Assembly: GCA_033439685.1 (NCBI GenBank)
Contig: JAUEDM010000006.1
Location: 2,232,001-2,296,000 of the forward strand
Source of the DNA: Apodospora peruviana
Taxonomy: Eukaryota > Ascomycota > Sordariomycetes > Sordariales > Lasiosphaeriaceae
DNA length: 64,000 nucleotides
Direction of reading: 5' to 3'
A program made the translations under genes and the position numbers. This document shows positions 21,921 to 33,093 of the stretch, piece by piece (the first letter of the stretch is position 1; every line of letters begins with the position of its first letter). Below the pieces are notes generated by a model that saw only the letters and a list, made by a program, of their open reading frames with translations, had not been told where the DNA came from and did not search any database.

Positions 21921-24900
21921 ATGGATACCTTACGTCTAAAACCACGTCCGCCGGTGGAGGACATGATTGAAAATTGGGATGATGACGACTTCCTCATTGA
22001 AGGCGATGACCTGACCATCCAAAGCCACTCGACGTCCACAAACGCCCCCTCACACCGCCGAGATTCCCTCTCATCGCTCCGGTCCGATTTCGAGTCTGTC
22101 CATGGAGAGGAGGAGAAACAGGTTCTGCTACCTGGAGATGACGAGAAGTCAACGCTAGACGCCATAGCCGCAGCTGCGAAAGCCGGCATACCCATTCCGA
22201 AAAACGTACCGCCCTCAGCATTGACGGGGGGCACAATCAAGAGACTTGGTGGTAGAAAGATCAAGAAGATTATCCAGGAGGATTGGGTCGACGATTTGGA
22301 GATCCCGGATGTTGGGTCATTACAGATCAAGCCACAGGACGGTTCGCAATTCCCCGAGGTCTTGCGTCAAGTTAGTGGCTCAACGAACGTAAGCCCATTG
22401 AAACCGGCAAGACGGTCGACTTCATCCATCCAGGAGGCGCGAGAAGATCTCAAGCCGACCGCTCCGGTCAGCTCCATCAACCTTGACCTCTTCCGCGATA
22501 CCGAAGAGGACGACTTTTTCGGAGATGGTGCCGCAACTATCAAGGTGACCAAGCGACGTCAAGTCTTGAGACCCATTCAAATGATAACACCCCCAACTCC
22601 TCAGAAAAACCTTGGCGGAGATGACGATTTCGAGGTTGACCTGGTTCTCCCAACAGACGGAAAGCTCAAGCTTTCCAGTCGGAGGGATATTCCCAAGACT
22701 CCTGCTCTCAACACCTTGGATGACCTTGACTGGGCAGAAGGAAGTCTTGGAACTCGGTTCGGTGGTACTCGGCGTGATGGCCGATCGAACCGGAGCTCCT
22801 CTGCCTCTGCGCTCAGCCCAAGCATTGCGAGCTCCATTACTATTGAGAGTGAGGATGAAGTGTTGGACGGTCTCCTTCTCCCAAGTGGACCTCTTAATTT
22901 CGAGGAGCGGTTAAACCGACGGCGACAGAGCCGTTCTCCCGAGCGAATACCGGAAGAACCCGCCAAGGAACCGCTTAAGGAAGAGAAGGAAGACTTCCTT
23001 GCTGGCCTGGATATTGGCGACGGCGAGGTCTTCGATTCCAAGAAATTGACTCTACATCGCAACGTCCAAGTCAAGGAAACGAGGCCGGCGAGCCCATCTC
23101 GACCGAAAACATCGGTTGCACTCAAATTCACCAGCAAGCCTGCAGTTGTCTCTCGCCTTCCGCGACCTATGGGGCCGCCGACGGTGAGCCATGAGCGAAC
23201 GCATACCCAGTCCTCGCTAGAACCTGTATCAGAGAGTGGTGGTCCGATTATACACACACATACAAGACGTTCGCTTTCACGTCTTGGACACTCGGCACAC
23301 TCATCCGTCACAAGCGTCTCAAGTGTGGTAACCCCTACAACACCGTCCTCTACATCGACATTCACACCCTCAACCCCACGACGAAAGGAGATTGGACAAA
23401 AGACCTCCACTGTCTCGCTTAGGAACGAGCCTACCACCACCAGCGCGCAGTTGCTTCGACTTAAGCGGTCGTTGCCTGCTATGCGAGCACCACAGAGTCC
23501 AGCACGGCCGACGACATCATCTCGAGGATATGACCGACCTCCATCTAGGTCAGAGATGGCAGCACGACCTCCGTCGTCAATGCGTCCAAAGACGCCTGTG
23601 GAGCGCATGCGCACAATGGAAAGCTCGGCAGCCCAGGCCCGAAAAGCGCCTGTTCCATTTCTCCCTGCTGGAGCGTCAGCATCTCAGTCACACAACATCC
23701 TTGCAAAGAGCTCTCGCGTTTTCCGTCGACATGACTCCGATAACAGCATCAGTAGCATTGGTAGCGTCGAGTTTCGGCCTAACTCTAGAGCGGTGTCTCG
23801 GTCAACGATGCGTTCACCTAGTCCGCGCAAATATCGCCAGGCCGAAAAACTTGCTCCTCTAGGTGCTTATCAACAACTTAGCAAGCCGCAACGGGCGAGA
23901 CATTTCGGCGATGGCCATGAATTGGATGGGTTTGATGACCTTCCGACTTCGAGCCAGGCTGAAGCTAGATTCCTCCGACAACCTGTCACCACTGGTCCGA
24001 AGGCGCAGATGCGAAGTAAGATCTATCAGAACATCTTGCCTGACCGGACCATGACTCCATCACCATCAATACCCTACTCGCCTCGGGTGGACTACGTGCC
24101 GAGCTTTGCTCGTGATACTACCGCAAGTAGAATTGCGCGGGAAACTAGTCTTGCCCAACGCGCACCGTCTGGTCCGCTCGCCCCTCTGACCACGCAGCGA
24201 GTGGCCCAGCTATCAGCACGAAGCAATTTCAGCCCTCAACCTCCGCAGTCAACGATAAAATCGAAGAAGCTGCGGAAGGCCCCACAGTTGAAACCTCATC
24301 TGATATCCAATTTAAATCCTCCAAAGGACCTAAAGAGTAAGTCCGCAAGTTCAAAAATCCCCATTGCCGAACCCCCCTCCAATTTCATTGCCAAGCCTTC
24401 ATCTATCCCCGGTTCCGTGTCCAGACCTCAGTCACCTCGCAAGCCTGTGCCTGTGCCTGTGCCCGGGCCCAAGCCCAAGCCCATAACCATATCCACTCCC
24501 AAGCCCAAATCCCTCCGTAACTGTAGATCAAAGTTTCAAATTCTAACCTCCCCCAAAGTGGTCAACGGCATGTGTTATAACCCGGAGACATTCCGATGGG
24601 AGGGCAACGACAATGTTCTCAGCAATTTTGACGCCCCAGCCTCGTCACCCTCGACAGCCTCCGTTCCTCACTACCTCATGCGGGAGCGTGAGAACGCCAC
24701 ACCACGCCCTGCCTTGATCACCAATATCGGAGCCACCAAGGGAGTCCAGGTGGTTGGCGGCATGGTTTTTGATCCGCAGAACATGTGCTGGCTGAAGCTC
24801 GGACCCAATCATTCCACGGCCGGCCACAAGGCGGATCAGCACGATCCTATGGACGGGTTTAACGCGCTCGACGATGACGAAGACGTGTTCAAGGACATCC

Positions 24901-25169
24901 CCGATCTCGAGGACCACACGATGGACTCGAGCGAGACAGGTGGCGGTGGTGGCCACAGCGGCGGGCGCGTTAGCGACATCAAAGACGACTGGCTGGTGGG
25001 CGAAGAGTTTGATGTTGGCCCGGAGTTTGTCCGCCGCCAGCGAGAGGAAGAGGAGCGGTGGAGGAAGAAATGCAGCTCCTGGTTCAACGACAATCGGAGT
25101 GGTGAGAGAGGCGATTCATGGAAGTGGGCCATACGGGATATTGTCAGCCATGCTTGGGGAGATGCATGA
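21921..25169 (+). CDS. byr4: Byr4/Bfa1, GAP subunit regulating mitotic exit and septation
   Basis: An intronless 1082-residue protein. In yeasts Byr4/Bfa1 pairs with Cdc16/Bub2 to form a two-component GAP that keeps the spindle-pole-body GTPase Spg1/Tem1 off, restraining the septation initiation network. The N-terminus has the family signature MIENWDDDDFLIEGDDL. A long Ser/Thr/Pro-rich, presumably disordered, centre follows. The C-terminal region carries the two related blocks VNGMCYNPETFRWEGN and VVGGMVFDPQNMCWLKL, followed by acidic DDDEDVFKDIPDLED and a tryptophan-containing end, as in known Byr4 proteins. A Pro-rich repeat (KPVPVPVPGPKPKP) precedes these blocks. The size is large, as in filamentous fungi. 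The start is supported because the family motif begins within 20 residues. Confidence 0.9.
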   Translation: MDTLRLKPRPPVEDMIENWDDDDFLIEGDDLTIQSHSTSTNAPSHRRDSLSSLRSDFESVHGEEEKQVLLPGDDEKSTLDAIAAAAKAGIPIPKNVPPSALTGGTIKRLGGRKIKKIIQEDWVDDLEIPDVGSLQIKPQDGSQFPEVLRQVSGSTNVSPLKPARRSTSSIQEAREDLKPTAPVSSINLDLFRDTEEDDFFGDGAATIKVTKRRQVLRPIQMITPPTPQKNLGGDDDFEVDLVLPTDGKLKLSSRRDIPKTPALNTLDDLDWAEGSLGTRFGGTRRDGRSNRSSSASALSPSIASSITIESEDEVLDGLLLPSGPLNFEERLNRRRQSRSPERIPEEPAKEPLKEEKEDFLAGLDIGDGEVFDSKKLTLHRNVQVKETRPASPSRPKTSVALKFTSKPAVVSRLPRPMGPPTVSHERTHTQSSLEPVSESGGPIIHTHTRRSLSRLGHSAHSSVTSVSSVVTPTTPSSTSTFTPSTPRRKEIGQKTSTVSLRNEPTTTSAQLLRLKRSLPAMRAPQSPARPTTSSRGYDRPPSRSEMAARPPSSMRPKTPVERMRTMESSAAQARKAPVPFLPAGASASQSHNILAKSSRVFRRHDSDNSISSIGSVEFRPNSRAVSRSTMRSPSPRKYRQAEKLAPLGAYQQLSKPQRARHFGDGHELDGFDDLPTSSQAEARFLRQPVTTGPKAQMRSKIYQNILPDRTMTPSPSIPYSPRVDYVPSFARDTTASRIARETSLAQRAPSGPLAPLTTQRVAQLSARSNFSPQPPQSTIKSKKLRKAPQLKPHLISNLNPPKDLKSKSASSKIPIAEPPSNFIAKPSSIPGSVSRPQSPRKPVPVPVPGPKPKPITISTPKPKSLRNCRSKFQILTSPKVVNGMCYNPETFRWEGNDNVLSNFDAPASSPSTASVPHYLMRERENATPRPALITNIGATKGVQVVGGMVFDPQNMCWLKLGPNHSTAGHKADQHDPMDGFNALDDDEDVFKDIPDLEDHTMDSSETGGGGGHSGGRVSDIKDDWLVGEEFDVGPEFVRRQREEEERWRKKCSSWFNDNRSGERGDSWKWAIRDIVSHAWGDA

Positions 25170-26197
25170 CACTGACGGGTGTTTGCGGGGAGATTTTGCT
25201 TCACTTCTTGTTTACCATTTTTTTTATCCATTATTACCGCTATAATTACCCCCATGCTTCTTTTTTAATTCATTTCTTCGATGCCCTCAACACCACAACC
25301 TTCAGGCAACGCAAGCCATGTTTATCTGTTGGGCGCATCCTTCCGTTCTCCTCTTTTGGCGGTTACATTTTTGGTGGCTAGCTTTGGTTTGGGTTAGACG
25401 ACGAAAAGTATTTATGACAGTTTCATGACAGAGCGACGGTCTTTTTTTTTTTTTGAGGGGAAGGGGGGGAGGGGTTGCTAGCTCATTTTTCTTTTCTGGA
25501 GGTGAATGGGTTTTGTGTATCAACTTATAAAGAAAAGCACAAGGAAAATCAAGACCGGGGACACACATGATAGGATCGGAATCGGAATCGGGACCATCAG
25601 GCAAATACGGAGGGTCGGTCGGTTCCGTTCGGTCTGGTCACGATCATGGTCATCATCAAAGATGACTTATCACGTTTCGTTGGTTGGCAGGCACGAAATT
25701 GTGATGAACAAAATTATTTTACCTATGAGTCATTCAAGTGCTAAATTGTTTTGAGTTGTCATGAGAGGTCTGCAATGAACGAGTGGTGGGGAAAGAGAGT
25801 GGTAGTTTTGAATCTTTCTTGGTCGTTCTCATGATTGGTTGTGCATGTGCAAGCTGTCGTGTACAACGACCGATAGTCTATGCTTTGATGGCATGTTCAC
25901 ATGGACCCAGGAAAGGTTCATGACGCTTGGAATGGAGGATAAAGAGGACATCCGGCATTATCTTAATACTTGGGCTGATGGTAAAGCCATAGGACGGTGT
26001 TGTCGACCAAGACGCGCAAGCCGATGACGGAGGAGCTCAGGAGTATCAGCTAGCTCACGAATATCCGTATGGGTCACACACGAAAGGGAGCTGCTGCGGG
26101 AAAGACGGCTCTTATATGATATTGAAGAAGTTAAACCTCGATTTTAATGAGTTGGTCTCGAAGGACTGTAAGAAACGTCTTCCCAAACTGTAGGTAC

Positions 26198-26220
26198 TGT
26201 CACGGGACTAGACCGTGACA
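26198..26220. repeat. perfect 8-bp inverted repeat (hairpin)
   Basis: TGTCACGG at 26198-26205 and CCGTGACA at 26213-26220 are exact reverse complements around a 7-base loop. A second stem, CTGCCAG/CTGGCAG, follows at about 26231-26250. Seen directly; function unknown. Confidence 0.85.
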
Positions 26221-26751
26221 GCCGTTGACAGCTGCCAGGTGCTCTGGCAGGCTGGTGGTGGCCTGGACGGCACCACAGGAACTTGGTGAGGTACTAGTGC
26301 TGTGCACGGACCAACCAGTCCCTATATAAGGGCGACTTGCGAGCCAGGGTCCTTGGGTTGGTCGTGCAACCACATCAATAGTAGAGCTACTACAAGGTTG
26401 AGCCGTGATAGGTACTTCCTTTACCGAGATCTGGAAACCATATTGCAAGTACCTCCCGAAGTCCTATTCAAATCAGAAATAGCCGTTATTTCCACTATGG
26501 CATATTTCCCAATACAATGAATATAGCTAGTATGCAGTATGATTGTGGTAGGAAAAGGATAATGTATTAGAAGAGAACATTACAGGGCTTGCACTTTTTA
26601 AGAAGTGTGTGCCCTGCATTAAGGCTTATCTAATCTATCTAGTGCTTGGCCTGTGCGCTAGTATGCGCCAGCTGGCCAGCTACCAGCCACATTAGTTAGC
26701 CAGCTATTCCTGCATCATCCACTATATATTACTGTAGGTATTTGTCTTACT

Positions 26752-27168
26752 TGTTACGAACCCGGATTGGCTACGAGAGTTAGCAGCTGTAACAGCTGTC
26801 TACGGCTGATGACGGGTGACGACAGCCGCCTGAGTGACCCAGGCGACCCAGTGTTCGAGTCCCATGGGTCACGGATGGCCCAGACGACCCAGTGGTTGGG
26901 TCTCATGCGTCACTTCTCATTGGCCGTAGTATTTCTATATAGTCGCGAGAGTCTGGCACTCTCTTAGAGGATTTATTACGGCAGTAATCAATACAAGTAC
27001 TTTGGCAATAGTTGTTGTGTCAACTGCGCAATCTTGTGTGTTCATTGGAACCGATACTCTTTGTGATTACCCCCTACCTAAGACCTAACCCCCCTTTGTG
27101 GCTCTGTAGAGCGGTAGACTCTTGTGAGCCTTGTGTCGTCAAGGCTACCCTATACACAGGTTGTTACA
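26752..27168. mobile_element. solo-LTR-like sequence (candidate)
   Basis: A 417-base block that begins TGTTACGAACCC and ends GGTTGTTACA, the TG...CA pattern of long terminal repeats. Inside, a TATA-like CTATATAG near 26935 lies ahead of a stretch resembling U5. The end is partly duplicated: TATACACAGGTTGTTACA is followed by CATATACAGGTTGTCACA. I see no matching target-site duplication and no second copy, so this may be only a coincidence of composition. It could also be SINE-like, because a GTTCGAGTCC B-box-like element occurs near 26853. Confidence 0.3.
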
Positions 27169-27771
27169 GACACCCATATACAGGTTGTCACAAAATCCTA
27201 ATACTTTAATAGTAAAGTTAATACACTTTTAATAAGCTTAAAATATTCTTTTAAGTAAAATGAAAATCAGGTTGTGTTTGATTTAATAGTATGTTTTTTC
27301 TTGTTTAAATAGAGCTTTAGAAGGTATTTATACTAAGGTTTCCAGATCCCGGCAAAGGAGTACTTACAGTTTGGCAAGACGTTTCCTACAGTCCCTCGAA
27401 ACCACATCATTTTAGTTAATCAGCGACACTTTGTAAGCTCTTCTATTCCAAATACATTAGGTAGGTGCTTTTGATCTAACAGATGGCACATATCCTGAGC
27501 AAGGCAATGGTTGGTGGTGCTCCCGATATTCGATAAGATAAGCGACCCCGCGTACGGATATGGACTGTCATCACTGCAGTTGCGGAGTCTGGCGGGAGGG
27601 AGCACTGACGTTGGAGGGTGTGCCCTGGCGTGCCTGGCCGGGCAGCTTGTTCATCCATGCATCAACGGTTTGCTTGCTTGCTCAACAACCACAACCTTGA
27701 GATCCCACATCATAGAAGATTGCCACACAAAAGCTATTACTTCATTCTGAACAGAACGGCTGGGACAGAAA

Positions 27772-28582
27772 ATGGCCACCGAAATAGTCTTTGCCAAAAC
27801 CTTCCTCGCCATCCTCGACACCAAGCCGCAAAAGATCACGGCCGACCATGTTGAGGACCCGCGCAACTACCCGGCAACCACGCCTGTATGCATATACCAT
27901 CCTCCTCCTATCCACCAAGAGAAGAACTAACATAAAACAGTACACCCTTCCCCGCCTACCCTCCCAAAAACCAATGAGCAAACCTGGTTCCGGTCGATCC
28001 TCTCCCAAACAATTATCATCAGCGAGCGACTCCTCCTCGGGACTCACAGTAACCGTCAAATCCCCGCGCAACCCGCCGCTCGAAATCACCCTGCCGGAAC
28101 CCAAACCTGCCGCCACGACGTCCATCCTCGACATCAAGACCGCCGTCGCCGAGCAGACCTGCTTACCCGTCGAGAAGCTCAAGCTGCTGCACAACAAGAA
28201 ACCCATCGCGGACAGCAAGACCCTTAAGGATGTTCTCGGCAGCGGATCGTCGACGAGTGATGAGAGTGCGATTGAATTTTCGCTGATGGTGATGGGCGGC
28301 GCGGCCACGGCTGCTGCTGCCGCCGAGGCGCTGGCTGCGAGGAAACAGGCAGCAACAGCAACACCAGAACCTGCACCTGCACCAGCAGCTAAGGATAATG
28401 GAGAGGACATAGTTATGGTTGACAATAGTAATAACAGTAATGTAGCGCAAGGGCTGAGCGGCGCGGGCGTGCTGGAGACGGAACAGTTCTGGGAGGACCT
28501 CAAGGGGTTCCTCCAGCAGCGGATACGGGACGAGAAGGTAGCTGAGGAGGTGATTGGGAAGTTCAGGGGGGTGTACAAATAA
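27772..28582 (+). CDS. GET5: Get5/Mdy2, ubiquitin-like GET-pathway protein
   Basis: A 251-residue protein from exons 27772-27885 and 27941-28582 (GTATGC donor, ACAG acceptor, phase 0). In yeast Get5 binds Get4 through its N-terminus and Sgt2 through a ubiquitin-like domain, handing tail-anchored membrane proteins to Get3 for ER insertion. Visible order: N-terminal Get4-binding segment (FAKTFLAILDTKPQKITADH, then DPRNYPATTPYTLPRLP); a ubiquitin-like domain about 71-145 with LTVTVKSP, VEKLKLLHNKKPIADSKTL; an Ala-rich linker; and a C-terminal dimerisation helix (FWEDLKGFLQQRIRDEKVAEE). The architecture and length match. A Ser-rich linker separates the first two parts. Confidence 0.88.
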
Positions 28583-29269
28583 ATGATACACCAAGGAGAG
28601 TTGTCCTGGTAGTAATGTGGTGTCTACATTATAAAAGGACAATAAAACGGATGTTGAAGCTTTTAAGACTGTAATTATCACAAAGACAGAGGATCATATT
28701 TGACTTTTCCGCGGAGTGTCATACCTGGGCGGCATAAATTCGAATCGACGTGATCAGTTGCTTGGGGATAATGAGCATGACACATAAGAGCATGTTTCCA
28801 CTATCCGATTACGAGTGTACCAGGAAAGAGAGAGAATACTGTTAAAGAAGAGACAAACGACCACTGTTTTAGTTCAACAGCAAAGAAGAAGCAGACATAA
28901 ACTTTCAACAGCAAATAACGGCTTATTCCTGTCGAGGCCAATCCGTCATTCATCCATTCCCCATTCGTTGTGCGTCAACCTGAATGAATCCATGATCTAC
29001 AGAGACCAGACAGACAGAGATCCTTTCTTTCTATCCGCTCCTTCCATCACACTCATCCTCTTCACAAAGACAAGATCCCTCATTTTGCAGTGTGTATCAC
29101 CGATATGGGTGCGGACCATCACTGCCTCCCTAAATTGACCTCCTATCCCCTTCTCCGCTTTCTCGGGTTTCCCACCCTACGCTGTTATCTGTCTCAACTC
29201 CAAAGATGGGGCCAGCTTGGGTCTTTTTTTTTTTTGCTTTTCCTTCACAAGGTACCTGTGGGTAGGTAT
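28583..29269. other. spacer between convergent Get5 and cofilin genes
   Basis: Should contain both 3' UTRs. A T12 run is at 29224-29235 and a GGTACCTG/GGTAGGT element at 29251-29268. No coding sequence recognised. Confidence 0.5.
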
Positions 29270-30283
29270 TTATGCGGCAGTTCCCTTGCTAACGGTCTTG
29301 ATTATCGACTCATACTCGATATCGTCCGCATCATTGGCCTGCAGCTCAGTCGCAATACCGGTAAGGGCGCGCTTGAGGGCTTCCTTGGAGGAGGCGTACA
29401 CCATCTTGGCCTATTTTTGACGGGTCGTGTTAGTGAGAGTGAGTGGGTGAACAAGGGTTCGATGGGTAGGGGTTTGGTTGGTTCCCTACCATGATGCCGG
29501 CATCATCTGGCGACCAGGCAATGAAGGTGATCTTGTTTCTGTATATCATAACGACCCAGATTAGTATTACCATTTCTTGGCGTATTCTGGGCAGGGTGTG
29601 GTTGTATGTACCGGGTGCCCTCGCCGGAAGCGAGCTGGTATTCGAAGTCGTAGACGGCATATCGGGGACCTTTGCCGACCGCGCCCTGTTGTTATCGTTG
29701 TTAGCACATGAACTGCTAGCAATGAGGACGGTATAACTCACGGTCTTGCTCTTGGTCTTGGCGTTGATCAGCTTCTCGCGAAAGCCATCATAGTCATCGT
29801 CCTCGCCGGTGCTATCGACAACGATCTCCTTGTTGTCGTCCGAGAGCTTATAGATGACATATTTGTACTTCTTGTTCAGCTTAAGGTCGTTGTACGCCTG
29901 TATGCACTCCTGGCTGACAGTGGCTCTGTCAAGGCAAAGACGTTCGGTTAGCGCTTGGTTCTCAAATTCTGTGCATGCGACGATCACGTCGTGGGCTGTC
30001 CCGCGTCCCCATCCGACGTCCACATCCTGTCCTGTCTCGACGACTTGTGATGCTTCTTCGCGCATAGTGTGAAGCTTCATGGGTTACGGTCGCGATGTAT
30101 GCGGCCGATGTAGAGAGAGACAAGATACGAGGGAGGACGTCGGGTTAGGTTGGCGGTTGGGGCGGCGAGGCTAAAGGAAAGGCAGCTTGTTGCTACTGAC
30201 CCGGATTGAGACTGCGACAAAAGCACCGTCAGTTAATCTCTGCACTACGAGATTCATCGGCGCACTGGGAAAACCCTTACCAT
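29270..30283 (-). CDS. COF1: cofilin (ADF/cofilin actin-severing protein)
   Basis: A 153-residue protein from six exons: 30283-30281, 30211-30201, 29925-29742, 29685-29612, 29538-29490 and 29410-29270. Donors are GTAAGG, GTCAGT, GTGAGT, GTACAT and GTAGGG; every acceptor is AG and each join restores the frame. The spliced N-terminus is MSQSGATVSQECIQAYNDLK. ADF-homology features follow: LKLNKKYKYVIYKLSDD, YAVYDFEYQLASGEGTR, KITFIAWSPDDAGI and the actin-binding long helix KMVYASSKEALKRALTG. It binds and severs ADP-actin filaments in the cytoplasm and is essential in yeast. The N-terminal Ser expected to be phospho-regulated is present. Odd point: the first coding exon is the ATG alone, and exon 2 has 11 bases, so the start is easy to miss. 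Confidence 0.9.
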
Positions 30284-31280
30284 GATGTCGAGTTGTGTAT
30301 GTAGGGGCTGTGCTGGTAAAAGACGAGAAGATCGCGACAATAATTATCGTTTGATGGTGCGGTGAAGTTGAGGTATGGAGGAGAGCTAAACTTCCTTGTC
30401 AGCAACAACCAAGAAACTGGGTGGGTTGTCAGGGAACAGAGAGGGGTCGCAAAGCAACGGCGGGGCTCCAGCTGCTGCTGCTGCTGTGGACAAGCGAGGG
30501 TTTACCAAATTATCTCAACTAGCAGCGAGCAGGAGCTCAGGGGATGGAAAGGGCCGACTTACAAGCCGAATTTTATCGCTGATTCTCCGTCAGGTTATCG
30601 GGCAAGAGGAACAAATCGCTGGGGGGGACACGGAATAAAATATAAACAACAGGCAATGTCAGATCAGGTCGACAAGGCGATCAAGCCGGGCAGGTATGGT
30701 AGGATTAGGTACGAAACGGGAGGGAGGGGGGGGGGGCCTGGAAAACAACCCCACCACCAAGTGCATCACTGCCACCGGCTTACGTGATTAGCTCGACAGT
30801 CTACTAAAAGCAAGCCAGGCCAGCAATATCCCGCCACGAATTGCCCAATTTCCTGTTGGTTTCAATGGCAGCCTAAGCAGGAGCCGACAAAGGCGACGAC
30901 GACAACGACGACGCAAGCTTTTCTCTTCTCGAGAGGAAATTAGATGCCTGTCAGTCACTACGGATGACTAGGTACCGACGAAGGAATAAAGTAGATAGAT
31001 GCCTCAAGGTGTATTAATTGAAGTAAGGTATACAATTTTGTCTTGCTGGTTGCAAGCTCTACTCTAGCTCAATGTGTCTCGTACTATGTTATTATACAAT
31101 GGCAATCCACATGCCAGATGGGGGAATATTTATATCAACACAGAGAGGAAAGGGTAGAGAGGAGATTACATGGCACATTTTTACAGACCGTGAAACACCC
31201 AAGCCAAATGCCACCTCCCAACCAAATCGCCGGTAAAAAAAAAAAAAAAAAAAAGGTCCACAATGCTCATTTAGCTCCGT
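30284..31280. other. spacer upstream of cofilin and downstream of hsp60
   Basis: Cofilin promoter and hsp60 3' flank. It contains a G-rich run near 30718-30737 and an A20 run at about 31236-31255. Open frames at 30362-30787 show no domain. CT-type leader not evident. Confidence 0.45.
31236..31255. repeat. poly(A) tract
   Basis: About 20 consecutive A on the plus strand just beyond the hsp60 stop codon (poly-T on the coding strand). Simple homopolymer, not an encoded tail. Confidence 0.85.
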
Positions 31281-33093
31281 TTACATCATGCCGCCCATGC
31301 CACCCATTCCTCCCATGCCACCCATGCCGCCAGCCGGGGGTCCCTTCTCCTCGGGAGCCTCGACAATCGCGACCTCAGTGGTGCCAAGAAGAGAGGCAAC
31401 ACCGCTGGCATCAACAAGACCAGTCCGGACAACCTTGAAGGGATCAAGGATACCGGCCTCAATCATGTCGACGTACTCGCCCTTGGCACTGTCGAAGCCC
31501 TTGTTGAAGTCACCAGCATACTCGTCAGTGAGCTTGCCGACAATGACAGAGCCCTCGAGACCGGCGTTCTCAACAATCGTCCGTGCAGGTCTGGTGATGG
31601 CGTTCTTGATGATGCTGATGCCGAGCTGCTGGTCAAAGTTGGCGGCATTGACATCCTTCAGGGCGTTGCAAGACGCCTTGATAAGAGCGGTACCACCGCC
31701 GGGAAGGATGCCCTCCTCAACGGCAGCGCGGGTGGCGTTGAGCGCATCCACGAAGCGGTCCTTCTTCTCACCAACCTCAACCTCGGAGGAGCCACCGACC
31801 TTGATGACAGCGACACCGCCGGAGAGCTTAGCAAGGCGCTCCTGGAGCTTCTCCTTCTCGTACTCCGAGGTGGTGGGGTCGGCCATGACACCACGGATCT
31901 GCTCGCACCGCTGGGCGATAGAATCCTTACTGCCCTCGCCGTTGAGAATGATGGTGTCCTCCTTGGTGATGGTGATGGAGCCGGTCGAGCCGAGCATGTC
32001 AGCGGTAGCCTTCTCGAGCTTGACATCAAGCTCGTCAGTGAAGACGGTACCGTTGGTGAGGACGGCGATATCGCCGAGGATCGACTTGCGGTTGTCACCG
32101 AAGCCGGGAGCCTTGACGGCGGCAACCTGGAGCTGACCACGGAGCTTGTTGAGGATACAGACAGCGAGAGCCTCACCATCAATATCCTCCGCAATGATGA
32201 CAAGAGGGCGACGGAGCTGGTTGGAGAGTTCGAGCGAGGGGATGATGTCCATGGCGGACGAGATCTTCTTCTCAGAGAGAAGGATCAGGGGCTTCTCAAA
32301 CTCAACCTTCTGGGACTTGGGGTCGGTGATGAAGTAGGGGGAGACGAAGCCGCGGTCGAAGCGCATACCTTCGGTAACTTCGAGCTCGTCTTGCAGGGTC
32401 TTGCCCTCCTTGACGGTGATAACACCCTCCTTGCCAACCTTCTCCATGGCGTTGGCAATCATCTTGCCAATGTGCACATCGCCGTTCGCGCTGATTGTTG
32501 CGACCTGGGCGATCTCCTCGCTCGTGGTGATGGAGCGCTTGTTTGTCTGCAGGTACTCGACGACGGCTTCGACGGCGGCCTGAATGCCCCGGCGGAGGTC
32601 CATGGGGTTGCAGCCGGCGGCGACGTTCTTGACGGTCTCGGAGAAGATGGCGCGCGCAAGGACAGTCGCGGTGGTGGTACCGTCACCGGCAACCTCGTTG
32701 GTCTTTGAGGCAACATCCTGTAGCAGCTTGGCGCCGAGGTTCTCAAACTTGTCCTTCAGGGTGATGGCCCGGGCAACGGTCACACCGTCCTTTGTGATCT
32801 TGGGCGAGCCATAGCTGGACTCGATCAGGACATTGCGGCCCTTGGGGCCAAGTGTGGTAGCAACAGCCTTTGCGAGCGTCTCGACACCGGCAAGAAGGGC
32901 TGCGCGGCCCTCAACACCGAACTTGAGCTCCTACAGAAAATAACCGTGTCAGAAATGCTGAATTGACACCTCAGAGTTCCTAGGCATTCCATAGACGAAC
33001 CTTGTGGGCAAACCGGAGCTGTTGTGTAGGCCGGAGACGAGCAGCGGCCGTAAGCGGCGAGGACACCGACGCCCTTGTTAGTGCGCGTTGCAT
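31281..33093 (-). CDS. HSP60: mitochondrial chaperonin Hsp60
   Basis: A 580-residue group I chaperonin from exons 33093-33001 and 32930-31281 (GTTCGT donor, GTAG acceptor, phase 0). It forms the ATP-driven folding chamber of the mitochondrial matrix with Hsp10. Exon 1 encodes a 31-residue presequence rich in Arg, Ala and Ser without acidic residues (MQRALTRASVSS... RFAHK). The mature protein begins ELKFGVEGRAALLAGVETL. ATP-binding motifs TLGPKGRNVLI and GDGTTTATVLAR are present; apical (VAAVKAPGFGDNRK) and intermediate segments are complete, as is EEGILPGGGTAL. It ends in the family's GGM repeats. The GGM tail is encoded by an imperfect 12-base repeat at 31286-31330. A heat-shock-element-like site lies upstream. 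Confidence 0.97.

Larger units (their letters stand above)
25170..27771. other. 2.6-kb spacer with mobile-element-like remnants
   Basis: The first part holds the Byr4 3' UTR and a T10+ run near 25441-25454. From about 26190 to 27400 the sequence changes to hairpin-rich and then AT-rich text with LTR-like landmarks (separate entries). No intact coding region is seen. Confidence 0.5.

Noticed and set aside
22601..23614. 337-codon minus-strand open frame inside Byr4
   Set aside because: It is the antisense shadow of a Ser/Arg-rich coding region; no features of its own.
31288..32136. 282-codon plus-strand open frame across hsp60
   Set aside because: Antisense shadow of a strongly codon-biased conserved gene.
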